The notes under the pieces: model-generated
The model's input: only the letters and a program-made list of their open reading frames with translations
What the model was told of the DNA's origin: nothing
Database searches by the model: none
Part shown: positions 35,968-44,795 of the stretch, in pieces
Layout: each line of letters opens with the position of its first letter
Position numbering within the stretch: the first letter of the stretch is position 1
From: Micromonospora rhizosphaerae
Lineage (GTDB): Bacteria > Actinomycetota > Actinomycetes > Mycobacteriales > Micromonosporaceae
Length of the DNA stretch: 64,000 nucleotides
Assembly: GCF_900091465.1 (NCBI RefSeq)
Contig: NZ_FMHV01000002.1
Span: 2,666,001-2,730,000, forward strand
Direction: 5' to 3'
Translations under genes and position numbers: made by a program

Positions 35968-36675
35968 TCAAGATCCGCTGGCTTCCATGGCTCGGGAGTT
36001 TCGGCGTTCTATGCCCTCTCGCGCTTGTTCGGGAAGTAGCTCGAAGAGTTGGTCAAGGTGCTTCGGTCGAGAGATCATCTCCTCGACAACCATGTTGATC
36101 AACCGGAACAAGGACGGCAGCAGGTTCGGGTCGTCGTCCAGACTGATCTGACCCGGATGCACCGCGTTGTTGCCTACGACTCGCACGATGTCCATGGCCT
36201 TTTGGACGCGTGGGTCTAGCCCTGAGCCGACAAGCTTCCCGATTTTGACGTCTAGGGTGCCGGCCCCCGGCTCTAGGTCATCGATAAGCATTTGAAGTGC
36301 CAGCCGCAGGAGGCCAGCCCCGCTACGAGGCGAGCGCTGTGCCACCGCCCGTGCCTCTTCGTAGATCGCGGTCACCGTGGGCGGCATGTCAGAGTGCGGC
36401 GGAAGCCCAAGCGCGCGCTGAGGGAAGGCGAGTAGCCAGCTTCCCCCATCCTCGGCTCTTACCCACATAGCAGGCCCATGACAGCGCTGACAGACTGTGG
36501 CCTTGAACGCCGGGTAGACGCCGACTACAGCGTCGATGGATACGTCAGCGGTCATCTGATGCGCGAAGACACCACAAGTGGGCTGAGGGCAGATGAAGCG
36601 ATCTTCATAGGGGTACGGATCTGGCACCAAATCCTCGGGGGCGGAGGCGTCGGGGGTGGGGGTGTCAGTAGTCAC
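35968..36675 (-). CDS. DUF4145-domain protein
   Basis: 235 residues. The N-terminal zinc-ribbon-like part has RFICPQPTCGVFAHQ and ATVCQRCHGPAMWV (two CxxC-type pairs). The C-terminal helical domain has IYEEARAVAQRSPRSGAGLL and DIVRVVGNNAVHPGQI, the DUF4145 hallmark, which is a HEPN-like fold with a degenerate active site. DUF4145 occurs in restriction enzymes and as stand-alone proteins in defence islands. It lies downstream of the broken Sll1717-type ATPase on the same strand, with a 224-bp gap. Confidence 0.8.
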   Translation of the reverse strand: MTTDTPTPDASAPEDLVPDPYPYEDRFICPQPTCGVFAHQMTADVSIDAVVGVYPAFKATVCQRCHGPAMWVRAEDGGSWLLAFPQRALGLPPHSDMPPTVTAIYEEARAVAQRSPRSGAGLLRLALQMLIDDLEPGAGTLDVKIGKLVGSGLDPRVQKAMDIVRVVGNNAVHPGQISLDDDPNLLPSLFRLINMVVEEMISRPKHLDQLFELLPEQAREGIERRNSRAMEASGS

Positions 36676-36899
36676 GGATGACTCCTACGAGGGTGGTCGC
36701 ATCAACTTCGATCCAGGCCGTCTCCAGGCCGTGAAAGGCTGGCTGAGGCTGACCAAGAACAACTAGCCATGACTGCGTATGCCCTCCCTGGTAGCGGTTC
36801 GTACGAGCAACCGCTAGCAGGGGCGAGAGGCTGGCCTTATCTGTAGTTGCTGTACCGCAGAGTGGGGACTGAAGCATTGGGCCGTGTCTGACTTTCATA

Positions 36900-38583
36900 T
36901 TAGTGACGGTGGCTCGATAGGCGCCGCCACTCCGACTCGGCGAGCTGTACATCCAGAGCGCAATGAAAAGCTGGATGGATAAAGAACTCGCAGTCGGGGC
37001 CGAACCTCACGTGATGGTCTACATGATCGGGATCATCATGTGAGTAGACGACATCTGGGCTTCTGCCCTCACGGCAACCCATGAACCCGAACTTGAAAAA
37101 GAGGGCAGTGAGGGGCTTGTAGACCTTTATCCAGTCGAGTTTTCCATCGCCCGAGCTCCACATATCTCGCGAGAGTGATTCAACCCACTCGACGCCCGGG
37201 AAGTTTCTCTTTGCGGGCAGGAGCATTACTTCGTCGAGACGACTCTGAAAATCAGGTCGGGTCATAGGGTAAGAACATCCTCGGAAGACCTCGAAGGCGT
37301 CCATTACTCCGGGATACGACGGACCCCACTCATCGCGAAGCGCCAACAGCCGATCTGTCGAGTAGGCCCGTTCTGAGCCGCTAATATCCTCCCACGTCAG
37401 TCGGCTCCCACCGCCAATGGCCGAGCTGAAACACTCATTCAGGTAGGATATGGCGTCTCGTGGCCGCAGAAGAGTGCGATCGAGGATGTGATCGATGGGG
37501 TCGCCGCGGCGAGCGTTGCTATGTGGGATCACATCTGCCAGAGAGTCTATTTCAAGACCTGGCCTCACGACCTGCCGCTCGCGCTCTCTCGTCCAGAAGT
37601 TCTCGCAGGTCTGCACGTGTCCACTTCATGTTCAGCACGAGGGAACGGAACTTCTCCCCTTGGGCCCCACGCTGCCCGAAGTCGATTGTTTCGAAGATAT
37701 TGGTTCGGAGTGCCACAAGAACCTTTAGGTTCTGAACCCGCTTCAGGCTTAGAACCGCACTGAATAGGCACCGCACTAGATCGTTAGAGAGGCGCTCGTC
37801 GACCCACTGGGTATCCAGATCGTCTATGATCACATAGACAGAATTCTGGGGGCTATCGATAATATCCTCGTTCAGGACGGATATCATCTTGTTTAGTCGA
37901 GCAAGCTGCGTCTCGTTGACAATCCGCTGATAGCGCTCAGCTTCCTCGGTCCGGGATTCGCTTGAGGTTCCGACACGGCCTTTGCCGCTGAGATTTCCAG
38001 CCTGCCCGGCTAAGGTGAGTTTTGCTCCCGCATCTCGCTCGACACTCCTCTCAAACTTCTCCACGATTTCTCGGACCCGCTGATCGGTTTCGCACCAGAA
38101 TTTTCCCTCGAATTCTTCGAGGTATTTCAACGCTTCCCGCTTCCCAGGATCGCGGCTTATCTTCTCCATAAGCGTCCGAAGGAAGTTCTGCTTGGCTACA
38201 GGCGAATCAACGTTGTACCTGTGACGAATGATCTCGACGAGAAGAACATGTTTCCAGAGTGCTTCAAAGAAGAGATCGAGCCGAACGTCAAGCTGATCCA
38301 GGTATTTCACGGCCTGCATATCAGTGATGTAAGGGAGCGACAGGTCCTGTGGGGCAATTCTGATGACCTTGCCTGGAAACTCCTCCTCCAAGCGGGTCAG
38401 TGCTGCTGATTTGCCCGCACCAGTTCGTGCAACGACAAAGCAACGAGGGTCTCGACGCGAGCGGATGGCGCAGTAATCGCCTGATTCGTAGAAGGCTTCA
38501 CTGAGAAGAGGGTCGGCCTCGGCCTGCCCGGCTCCCAGATTGAAGTCGCTCCGGAGTCGACGAGCTCTCGGCACGAGCAACAC
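36900..38583 (-). pseudogene. Sll1717-family P-loop ATPase, frameshifted
   Basis: The first frame (38583 to 37552) has ADPLLSEAFYESGDY, Walker A VVARTGAGKSAAL and Walker B VYVIIDDLDTQWVDE, then LNMKWTRADLRELLDE before a stop. The next frame (from about 37590 to 36900) resumes with PIDHILDRTLLRPRDAISYL, AERAYS-like SGSERAYSTDRLLALRDEWG, which belongs to the same family's C-terminal region. So one ~560-residue gene is split by an indel near 37575-37590. These ATPases occur in predicted phage-defence loci. GC content is lower than in neighbours, suggesting recent transfer. Confidence 0.7.
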
Positions 38584-38664
38584 ATCCTCGTCTTTTGATC
38601 GGACAGTAGTCGCTAGGTAACAATTAGCATGAGGGCGAATTCTGTGGCAACCCTCATGTAACAA

Positions 38665-39171
38665 TCACCGGCAAATCACCTCTTTACGGATACTATGTTG
38701 CCTTAAGCTGATATCGCCCCCCGACCGCTACTCATTGCGGGGAGCGGCTAAGGGCTGATGGCCGGGTCGCATCGAGTCCGTAACAGGCCCTTACGCTGCT
38801 GCTTCGATAGGAAGTGGCCGGGCGGTGGGTGGTCCCCGGCGAGTTGGCGCCGGCGGCGGGCAAGGAGCTGAGTCCGCTTCTGTCAGCATTCAGACACTTT
38901 TCAGCCCGGAGGTGGCACGCCACTCGCTGGCAACTCCACGCCCTTCAGGGACCAAGGCGCGTGGGGCGTCTCTGCGTACGCTGGCGGCCTCCCTACGTCC
39001 GGGCGAAGTCAGCAGTGAGTCAGCAAACAGGCCGCCACGCGAGGATGGCGGGTGGAAAGAGCGGCAACGGCACCGCGGTTCAGCGCACGGGATGATGCCT
39101 ATTGACGCTTCCTGACCACCCCGACCAGGCTCCCCAGACGGGGGTCCAAGTTCCCTCCCGACCTGGTCGCC
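38665..39171. other. intergenic region with arm-like repeat, no gene seen
   Basis: About 500 bp between the ATPase pseudogene and the first fossil end module. It contains GTCAGCA twice with 11-base spacing (39008 and 39019), the same pattern as at 51688. Reading frames through it lack coding character. Confidence 0.45.
39008..39025. repeat. GTCAGCA direct pair, 11-base period
   Basis: GTCAGCA at 39008 and 39019. The same pair occurs at 51688/51699, about 105 bp before attR. It may be an arm site of a second integrase specificity. Confidence 0.45.
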
Positions 39172-39295
39172 GTACAACACCGAAGTACAGCAACCCATCG
39201 CACCGTCACCGCCCTTGACCGACCGGCCGAGGCTCGCGACCTGCGTACCGAGCCGTCAGCAACCGCCTCGCCCGTAATCCATAGGTTCAGGGCCA
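39172..39295. repeat. fossil right-end module, copy 1
   Basis: A GTACARCA pair (39172 and 39185), then a 94-base offset to CCTCGCC and TAATCCATAGGTTCAG. About 70% identical by eye to 43843-43968. The same offset separates the arm pair from CCTCGCC and the partial att core at 49943-50078. On the minus strand both copies encode LNLWI(S/T)GEAVA in frame. Confidence 0.65.
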
Positions 39296-39417
39296 CTGCG
39301 GCGACCGGGACGCGGCCGGGGGCCCGCGACGACGCAGCAGGCCGCTCGACTCAAGCCAGTACGACCCATCACAGAGTGGTTGTGCCACGTGGGGGCCACC
39401 GCTCGGCATCGACGCCG

Positions 39418-40173
39418 TCAGGCGGCGCGGCGGTGCACGGCCTGCGCCGAGTACGGCTGCGGCGGCAGTAGCCGCAGCGGGACCGCAGGCTGTTCGGCGT
39501 CGTCCAGTTGGGCCCGCCACCGCGACGGCCGCGGTTGACCCTGTTGCGGCGGTGGGCCGGGCCGCAGGCCGGGGCGGGACAGCAAAAGGGTGATCAGGTA
39601 GCCACCCAGCAGGAACCCGTGGCTCACCAGCCGGGTCACATCGACCTGAGCGGTAATCAGGTCGTTCACTGACAGCAGCACCAGGGTCGCGACGAAGACA
39701 CTGAGCATTGGCAGCAAACCGGCAGGCGGGGTCCGCCGCAGCGCCACGAGCAGGAAGCCTGCCCCGACCGCCACGTTCCAGGCCGCGGACTCGTGCCACA
39801 GGTGCTGCCCGGCGTGCAGGTGATCGGTGACGGCGCCCCTGCCGATCTGAGCAAGCCCCAGCACAAGTTGCACCGCGCCGAGCAGGCCCAGCGCGCCACG
39901 CAGCCCGGCCAGCAGCCGACCGCGCCACGCCGTGGGCTGCCGTCGCGACCGGCGGGCCTGCGGCGGTGCGGCGGCGAGGATCGCATCGGTCAGATCGGGC
40001 AGCGACGTCACGACCTGCGTACGGGCCCGCCGGGTCACCGCGGCTGCCGCATCGAACCACCGTCGGCAGTTCTCACACGAGTCCAGGTGCTCTTCGGCCC
40101 CGGCCCGCTCCGCCGGCGTCTCCTCACCGTCGAGCTGGGCCGACAGGATCTCCCGCCACTGCTCACACCGCAT
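39418..40173 (-). CDS. zinc-finger anti-sigma factor
   Basis: 251 residues from ATG 40173. MRCEQWREILSAQLDGEE and EEHLDSCENCRRWF give the HxxxCxxC zinc site of ZAS anti-sigma factors. About five hydrophobic segments follow (GLLGAVQLVLGLAQ, AWNVAVGAGFLLVALR, LLPMLSVFVATLVLLSV, HGFLLGGYLITLLL). A disordered cytoplasmic tail ends the protein. It holds the sigma factor encoded directly upstream until a membrane or redox signal acts. The 77-bp gap suggests cotranscription. Confidence 0.85.
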   Translation of the reverse strand: MRCEQWREILSAQLDGEETPAERAGAEEHLDSCENCRRWFDAAAAVTRRARTQVVTSLPDLTDAILAAAPPQARRSRRQPTAWRGRLLAGLRGALGLLGAVQLVLGLAQIGRGAVTDHLHAGQHLWHESAAWNVAVGAGFLLVALRRTPPAGLLPMLSVFVATLVLLSVNDLITAQVDVTRLVSHGFLLGGYLITLLLSRPGLRPGPPPQQGQPRPSRWRAQLDDAEQPAVPLRLLPPQPYSAQAVHRRAA

Positions 40174-40250
40174 ATACCGATAGTCGCTTACCGCCCCTAC
40201 CGGGTTCCCGACCCGGCCAGATGGGTCGAGCGCTCGTACCCCGCCTTGGG

Positions 40251-40913
40251 TTAGCTGGCGCGGCCCGCCCGCCGGTCGAACTGACCGTCGACCGCGAGGA
40301 CCAGGTCCTCGCGGGCCCGGGCGACCCGGGAACGGATCGTTCCGATCGGGCAGCCACACACCTGCGCCGCCTCCGCGTACGACAGGCCGAGAATCTGAGT
40401 GGCGATGAACGCCTCCCGCCGCTCCGGGGACAGCCCCAGCAGCAGCCGGCGCAACACCACCTCGTCCTCGAACCGCCCACCACTGCCCGGCGGCTCCCAG
40501 TCCTGAAGCGGAGTCGTCCGGGGACGCGTCGCGGCCGAGCGCAGGTGGTCAGCGGCCACCCGCCGGGCGATGCCGAACAACCACGTCCGCGCCGACGACC
40601 GACCCTCGAACCGCGGCAGACTCCGCAGCGCGCGCAGGTAGGTCTCCTGCACAAGGTCATCGGTGTCCGACGAACCGAGCAGATGGTGCAGGAACCGCCA
40701 GGTCTGGTGCTGGGTCGCCCGCACGAACGCCGCCAACGCCTGCTGGTCCCCGCGGCCCGCAGCCAGTGCCCACGCCGTGACCTGCTCGTCCTCGCCTGTC
40801 GCCACCACAACCTCCGGTCCGGTCGCCTGCCCGCGCGGTACCCGATGCTGTCCGCCGCCGCCACCATTCTCCATTACGACAGGGCGTAGTAGAGTGATGT
40901 TGACCTTTGTCAC
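40251..40913 (-). CDS. ECF RNA polymerase sigma factor
   Basis: 220 residues. Region 2 has FVRATQHQTWRFLHHLLG, DTDDLVQETYLRALRSLPRF and SARTWLFGIARRVAADHLRS. Region 4 has LSPERREAFIATQILGLSYA and VCGCPIGTIRSRVARAREDL. The start may be ATG 40913 or 13 codons later. Downstream of two YcnI-type genes and upstream of its anti-sigma. SigC-type ECF factors act in copper physiology in mycobacteria, which fits the YcnI neighbours, but the target regulon is unknown. Confidence 0.9.
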   Translation of the reverse strand: MTKVNITLLRPVVMENGGGGGQHRVPRGQATGPEVVVATGEDEQVTAWALAAGRGDQQALAAFVRATQHQTWRFLHHLLGSSDTDDLVQETYLRALRSLPRFEGRSSARTWLFGIARRVAADHLRSAATRPRTTPLQDWEPPGSGGRFEDEVVLRRLLLGLSPERREAFIATQILGLSYAEAAQVCGCPIGTIRSRVARAREDLVLAVDGQFDRRAGRAS

Positions 40914-41009
40914 AGTAGTACGCGTAAGGGACCCCGTCTGCCCCTTGATCGATTCGTCTGGGATGAGCGTGAGGACCGGTTCACCGCCCGCCCCGCAGCC
41001 TTAGCCGTG

Positions 41010-41705
41010 CTAGCTCCTCGAACGGCGTCGCCACCGGACGGAGGCGACGATGGCGGCCAGCGCGACCACGACCACGATAAGCAAGATCCATAGGACATTG
41101 CTGCCGATCGCGTTGCCGCTGGTTGGGCGGTGGGTGGCGCTCGGCGCGGGCGAGCCGGGTGTGGAAGCTGCGCTGGTGGGGGTCGGCGACGCGCCGGTCG
41201 GTACCGCGGCGGGCGGTTTGAGTTTGAGGACCGGGGCGGGGTTGGCGGGCTCGGGCTTGCCAGTTTCGGGGATTTCGATCCACCGGGCCACCGTGCCGTC
41301 GCTGTAGGTTTCCAGGGTCTTGAACGGCAGTTCGGTGGCGTTGGACGGCAACTGCGCGACCGTGACGGCCCACACGGCGTCCTGGCCGACCTTCAGCGCT
41401 GGTCCGGCCACCGTGAACCCGTCAGGAATGAGAGACAGCTTCCAGTCAGTGGGCGCCTTGGCCAGTCGGACGTCCTGGGGCCCGATCCCGGGTGGAAGGA
41501 CCACGCGTTCCGACTTGATGCCGGCGCGCGGGGACTCCGCCTCGCCGGTGAACGTGATGGTGACGTCACGGGCCCCAGCCTGAGGGTTGTCGGCCTTGAC
41601 TTGGACGTGGGCGATGGCGGGTGCGGCGAGTACGAGGGCAGTGGCGACACCAGCCACGGCGGCCACGCCGACACGAACGAGACAAGCTGACCCAGCGATG
41701 CCCAC
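41010..41705 (-). CDS. YcnI-like (DUF1775) exported copper-binding-type protein, copy 2
   Basis: 231 residues. Signal peptide ending APAIA, then mature N-terminal His (about residue 33) in HVQVKADNPQAG. YcnI proteins bind Cu(II) through this His brace plus conserved Glu and Trp; candidate residues are in WAVTVAQLP and VARWIEIPE. A Pro/Ser/Thr linker and a C-terminal membrane span (WILLIVVVVALAAIVASV) anchor it outside the cell. It lies 97 bp upstream of the ECF sigma gene on the same strand. Confidence 0.85.
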   Translation of the reverse strand: MGIAGSACLVRVGVAAVAGVATALVLAAPAIAHVQVKADNPQAGARDVTITFTGEAESPRAGIKSERVVLPPGIGPQDVRLAKAPTDWKLSLIPDGFTVAGPALKVGQDAVWAVTVAQLPSNATELPFKTLETYSDGTVARWIEIPETGKPEPANPAPVLKLKPPAAVPTGASPTPTSAASTPGSPAPSATHRPTSGNAIGSNVLWILLIVVVVALAAIVASVRWRRRSRS

Positions 41706-41870
41706 TTGCCAAATTTACCCTGATCGTCCCGATCCTTCCGTTTGGTCAGAAAACACGACCACTGGCTCGCCGTATAAGGACGGCTGACCTCGGCAGGGTC
41801 CGGCGGAGGTCAACCGGGGCGCGGGGGGTGCCGGCCGCTGCAGACTGGCGGCCGGCATCACGGGAAGGGG

Positions 41871-42626
41871 TCAGTCCGCCGCAGTGCCAGCGGTGGGTCG
41901 ACGCCTCCAGGCCAGCAGGCCGAAGGCGAGGCCGGCAAGGCCGGCGGTCAGTCCGGCGATGCCGAAGGTGAGCGCCCAGCCCGACCGGGCGTCGTCCTCG
42001 GTGTCCGTGGTGTCGCTGGTCCGGACCGTGGCCACGTTGTTCGAGCCAGCCGCCGCGGTGGCAGCAGCCCCCTCGGCCGGGGCCTTGGCCAGCTTGAGGA
42101 CCGGGGCAGGGTGCTCTACCTCGGAACCGTCAGTGCTGGGTTCTTCGATCCAGCGAACGACCTCGCCATTCGAGTAGGTCTGCAGCGCCTTGAAGATCAT
42201 CGTGTCGGCTTCGGGCAGCGGACCGGCGGAGATCTCAAACTCCTGGAACTGGCCCGGCTTGATCGCGTTTGCCTCACCCTCGGCCGTCCACGTGATCTTT
42301 GACGGCGCCTCGGTCACCTGGCTGCCATGCATCTCGATCGGCTTCGCGAGCTTGGCCTTGTCGACCTGCACGGTCCATCCCGCCACAGGCCGAACCGACA
42401 CCGATGCCACCGGCGCGTCGGACGGCAACGTGACCTCAAGCTTGGTCGTGCTGGCGTTGTCCCGCTCGTTCGGCACCCTGAAGGCGAGCTTGGCGTAGCC
42501 GCCCTGAGTGGCCTCGCGCGGATTGACCGTCACGTGCGCAGACGCCACGCCGACGCCGATGGTCGCAGCGGCAAGCGCTCCGGCAAGGGTTGCGGCCGCC
42601 AGCCTGGCTACCGATCGTGCACGCAT
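41871..42626 (-). CDS. YcnI-like (DUF1775) exported copper-binding-type protein, copy 1
   Basis: 251 residues from ATG 42626, with AAGGAG nine bases upstream. Signal peptide ends GVASA; the mature protein starts HVTVNPREATQGGYAKLAFR with the brace His at residue 31. ITWTAEGEANAIKPGQFQEF and VVRWIEEP carry conserved aromatic and acidic residues. A linker and C-terminal span (LTFGIAGLTAGLAGLAFGLL) anchor it. First gene of the four-gene set YcnI-YcnI-sigma-anti-sigma, which looks like copper-handling cargo. No CopC/CopD or SCO gene is adjacent. Confidence 0.9.
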   Translation of the reverse strand: MRARSVARLAAATLAGALAAATIGVGVASAHVTVNPREATQGGYAKLAFRVPNERDNASTTKLEVTLPSDAPVASVSVRPVAGWTVQVDKAKLAKPIEMHGSQVTEAPSKITWTAEGEANAIKPGQFQEFEISAGPLPEADTMIFKALQTYSNGEVVRWIEEPSTDGSEVEHPAPVLKLAKAPAEGAAATAAAGSNNVATVRTSDTTDTEDDARSGWALTFGIAGLTAGLAGLAFGLLAWRRRPTAGTAAD

Positions 42627-42993
42627 CAACAAGACTCCTTGATCCACATATCCGCGCCAGCCGGCCACACCGCCTGCACGAGGTAGCCGGTCGGCCACCG
42701 CATGTTGGTCGCAACTCGGGCCGGCCGGGTTCCCGGAGATCCTAAATCCGGCACTTCTGGAGAATGTCCGGCTTCGGAGCGTCCCAGCAGGGACCAGGAC
42801 GAGCCAGGCGACGAAGCGCGACCCGAAGGTGTGCAGAAGGTGACAGCAAGAGCGGCGGGCTGGGGCGTCTCTGGCCGTCTTGATCTTTGCTGGGCTTCAC
42901 GCGTCATTTGACCGGATGGAACGCCCCCCGATACGCCCCCGGACCGCGAGCGACGCTGGGTGGCGGCTGGACTTGGCGGGACCAGAAAAGATT

Positions 42994-43028
42994 CGGCCCC
43001 TGACCGCTTCTCTGCTGGTCAGGGGCCG
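42994..43028 (-). terminator. terminator following tRNA-Tyr remnant
   Basis: Arms 42994-43005 and 43017-43028 are 12-bp perfect complements. On the minus strand the stem is followed by AATCTTTT. It lies just 3' of the tRNA-Tyr fragment and seems to have moved with it. Confidence 0.8.
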
Positions 43029-43038
43029 ATCTCGCACC

Positions 43039-43091
43039 TGGTGGCGGGTAGAGGATTCGAACCTCTGTAGCTTTCGCGACGGATTTACAGT
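43039..43091 (-). pseudogene. tRNA-Tyr 3' fragment (att remnant)
   Basis: On the minus strand the sequence runs from ACTGTAAATCCGTC (anticodon loop with GTA) through AGAGGTTCGAATCCTCT (T arm) to ACCCGCCACCA. Upstream, the acceptor and D-arm sequence is missing and the anticodon stem is mismatched. A tRNA 3' half starting at the anticodon is the usual att core of elements that use tRNA-Tyr, so this is a leftover end of a different integrative element. Confidence 0.8.
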
Positions 43092-43159
43092 GCGTCCCCA
43101 AACCGGCCGCCGGTGCCGTTCGACCTGCAGCTTGTCGACGCCGCCGCCGCATCTGGGCG

Positions 43160-43678
43160 CTAGGCGGGTTGTTGAGACGTGAGTAGTCGAGACAGGTGGG
43201 GCGCCATGTGGCGGATGATCAGCCCGTGCGGGTCGTGATACCCAAGAACAATGTCGGGTTCGTCGTCAGCGTCTGCATCCCCGTCGCCGATCTGCTTGTG
43301 ACTGACGGGGCCTTCGGGTGCCTTCGCGGCACCAAGGGTCAAGTCGATATTTAGGCGCTGCACGTCATCGTCGGTCTGCGCGAACGGTTCGCTGGTGATC
43401 ACGGCGAGAGTTGACTCGGCCGCTCCATGATTCGACGGCAAGCTGGCGGCGGACGGGGTCGGCTTCGAGACCAGGCAGCGGCATGCTCGACCGCGAGCGT
43501 GCAGCGCTCGCGCGAGCTGACCGGCGAAGGCAAGGTGCGATTCCGGACAACGGACCGCCACGCGCAGACCCCTGCCGACCGCCGCGACCACGATCGCATC
43601 GGCAACGGCCGAGAGCACCTCCCGCTCGCGCGCGATCGAGGAAAGATCAGGCACAATAAGACCCTTCCACCCAGACAT
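43160..43678 (-). CDS. conserved hypothetical protein of actinomycete elements
   Basis: 172 residues. The N-terminal part (LIVPDLSSIAREREVLSAVA, GLRVAVRCPESHLAFAGQLA) has Rossmann-like strands and helices reminiscent of uridine-kinase-like folds but lacks a GKS/T P-loop. PDIVLGYHDPHGLIIRHMAP is near the C-terminus. Function unknown; I recall similar proteins on other actinomycete mobile elements. Confidence 0.65.
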   Translation of the reverse strand: MSGWKGLIVPDLSSIAREREVLSAVADAIVVAAVGRGLRVAVRCPESHLAFAGQLARALHARGRACRCLVSKPTPSAASLPSNHGAAESTLAVITSEPFAQTDDDVQRLNIDLTLGAAKAPEGPVSHKQIGDGDADADDEPDIVLGYHDPHGLIIRHMAPHLSRLLTSQQPA

Positions 43679-43842
43679 ACCATCACCAGCCGCCCTAACA
43701 CGTGATGACGATGCCGCCTGGGTATTGCAGGTCTGGCCCCGGCTACGCCGCCGGCGCGACTTCCATCCCTGCTACCAGCACAAGCGCTACGAACGCTAGT
43801 GCTCGTTACACCGTCCTAATAGACGGGACGTGCCGACACGCT

Positions 43843-43968
43843 GTACAGCTCGGAAGTACAGCAACGGACCCAACCGCTGGAGTCTCAGTCCGACCCGGCC
43901 GAGGCTCGTGCCTGCTCATGGAGCTCTCAGCGACTGCCTCGCCGGAAATCCATAGGTTCAGGACCAGG
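43843..43968. repeat. fossil right-end module, copy 2
   Basis: GTACAGCT and GTACAGCA at 43843 and 43856 (13-base period), then a 94-base offset to CCTCGCC and AAATCCATAGGTTCAGG. Shares GGCCGAGGCTCG and CATAGGTTCAGG with copy 1 at 39172-39295. Confidence 0.65.
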
Positions 43969-44055
43969 GCCAGGACGAGAGCAGCAGCTGCCATACCTGA
44001 TGATCGGCCCCTCGCAAGTGGCTTGGCCGGCGAGATGGCCAGGCCTTACCCCAGC

Positions 44056-44451
44056 TCACGGGCGCATCGTGTCGGGAGAGTCGAGAACTGCATCTGCCAG
44101 CTTCGCCGGGAACATACGCTTCACGCTCGCGGTATACCCGCTCCCGTCCAGAGGTCGGGTTACCCGGTCACCATCAACCCGTACCGGGATGGAGACACCC
44201 GACACAACCCCTGGCTGCGGTGCACCTTCGCACTCGGCCCAGGCGAACGACGTGGAACCTTCCCGGCCAAGTAGTCGGACCTTGCACGTACCCAGGCCGC
44301 TGATCAACTCGGCAGGCAGAAGCGACGCGATCCGCTCCTCCTCAGCCCGAACGGCAGCCGTGCTGCGATCAGGCAGCACGTACTGCGGCTCAGAACAGCC
44401 GGGAAGTAAGGCGACCGCCAACCCGAGCCAGACGACGTATCGACGTGCCAC
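44056..44451 (-). CDS. small lipoprotein, unknown function
   Basis: 131 residues from GTG 44451. Basic start, hydrophobic WLGLAVALLPGC with lipobox Cys, then SEPQYVLPDRSTAAVRAEEE. The mature part has a Cys pair (GTCKVRLLG, WAECEG) that may form a disulfide. It resembles small actinobacterial lipoproteins with no assigned role. Confidence 0.6.
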   Translation of the reverse strand: MARRYVVWLGLAVALLPGCSEPQYVLPDRSTAAVRAEEERIASLLPAELISGLGTCKVRLLGREGSTSFAWAECEGAPQPGVVSGVSIPVRVDGDRVTRPLDGSGYTASVKRMFPAKLADAVLDSPDTMRP

Positions 44452-44795
44452 CCATCGATCATCCCACCTTCTGCAGGTGGACATCGCCCCGCAAGCAGCC
44501 AACCGAGCAGCCAAGCCGGCGAGCGAGGATGAACGATTACATACCCGGACACCACCTAACGCCTGCGAAGCAACCGCCGGAGCAGGAGCCTGGAACCGAC
44601 TCGTAATGCGTAGGTCCGTCTGACACCCACGGCTGACATCAACTGCCGCGGACGACGCGGGACGGACACGTGCCCACCACGGCGCTGGCCAGGACGTGGC
44701 GGGCGACGATGGACGGTCGGCACATGCGGGAAGGGTCGGGGATGCTGATCAAGTCGAATTGCGGTCCGTCAGCGAACTCCTCGACATCGCCTGCC

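Larger units (their letters stand above)
42627..43159. other. intergenic region with tRNA-Tyr remnant
   Basis: Contains a repeat pair ACGCCCCCC/ACGCCCCC (42921-42940), a terminator and a tRNA-Tyr 3' fragment (listed separately). No gene is seen. Confidence 0.5.

Noticed and set aside
42904-43152. Minus-strand ORF of 82 codons containing CKSVAKATEVRILYPPPG
   Set aside because: This is the translation of the tRNA-Tyr remnant (such phrases arise when tRNA 3' halves are read as protein).
44491-44512. Another arm-like pair, AGCAGCCAA repeated with a 12-base period
   Set aside because: It lies within a low-complexity stretch and has no core-like sequence at the spacing seen in the other modules.
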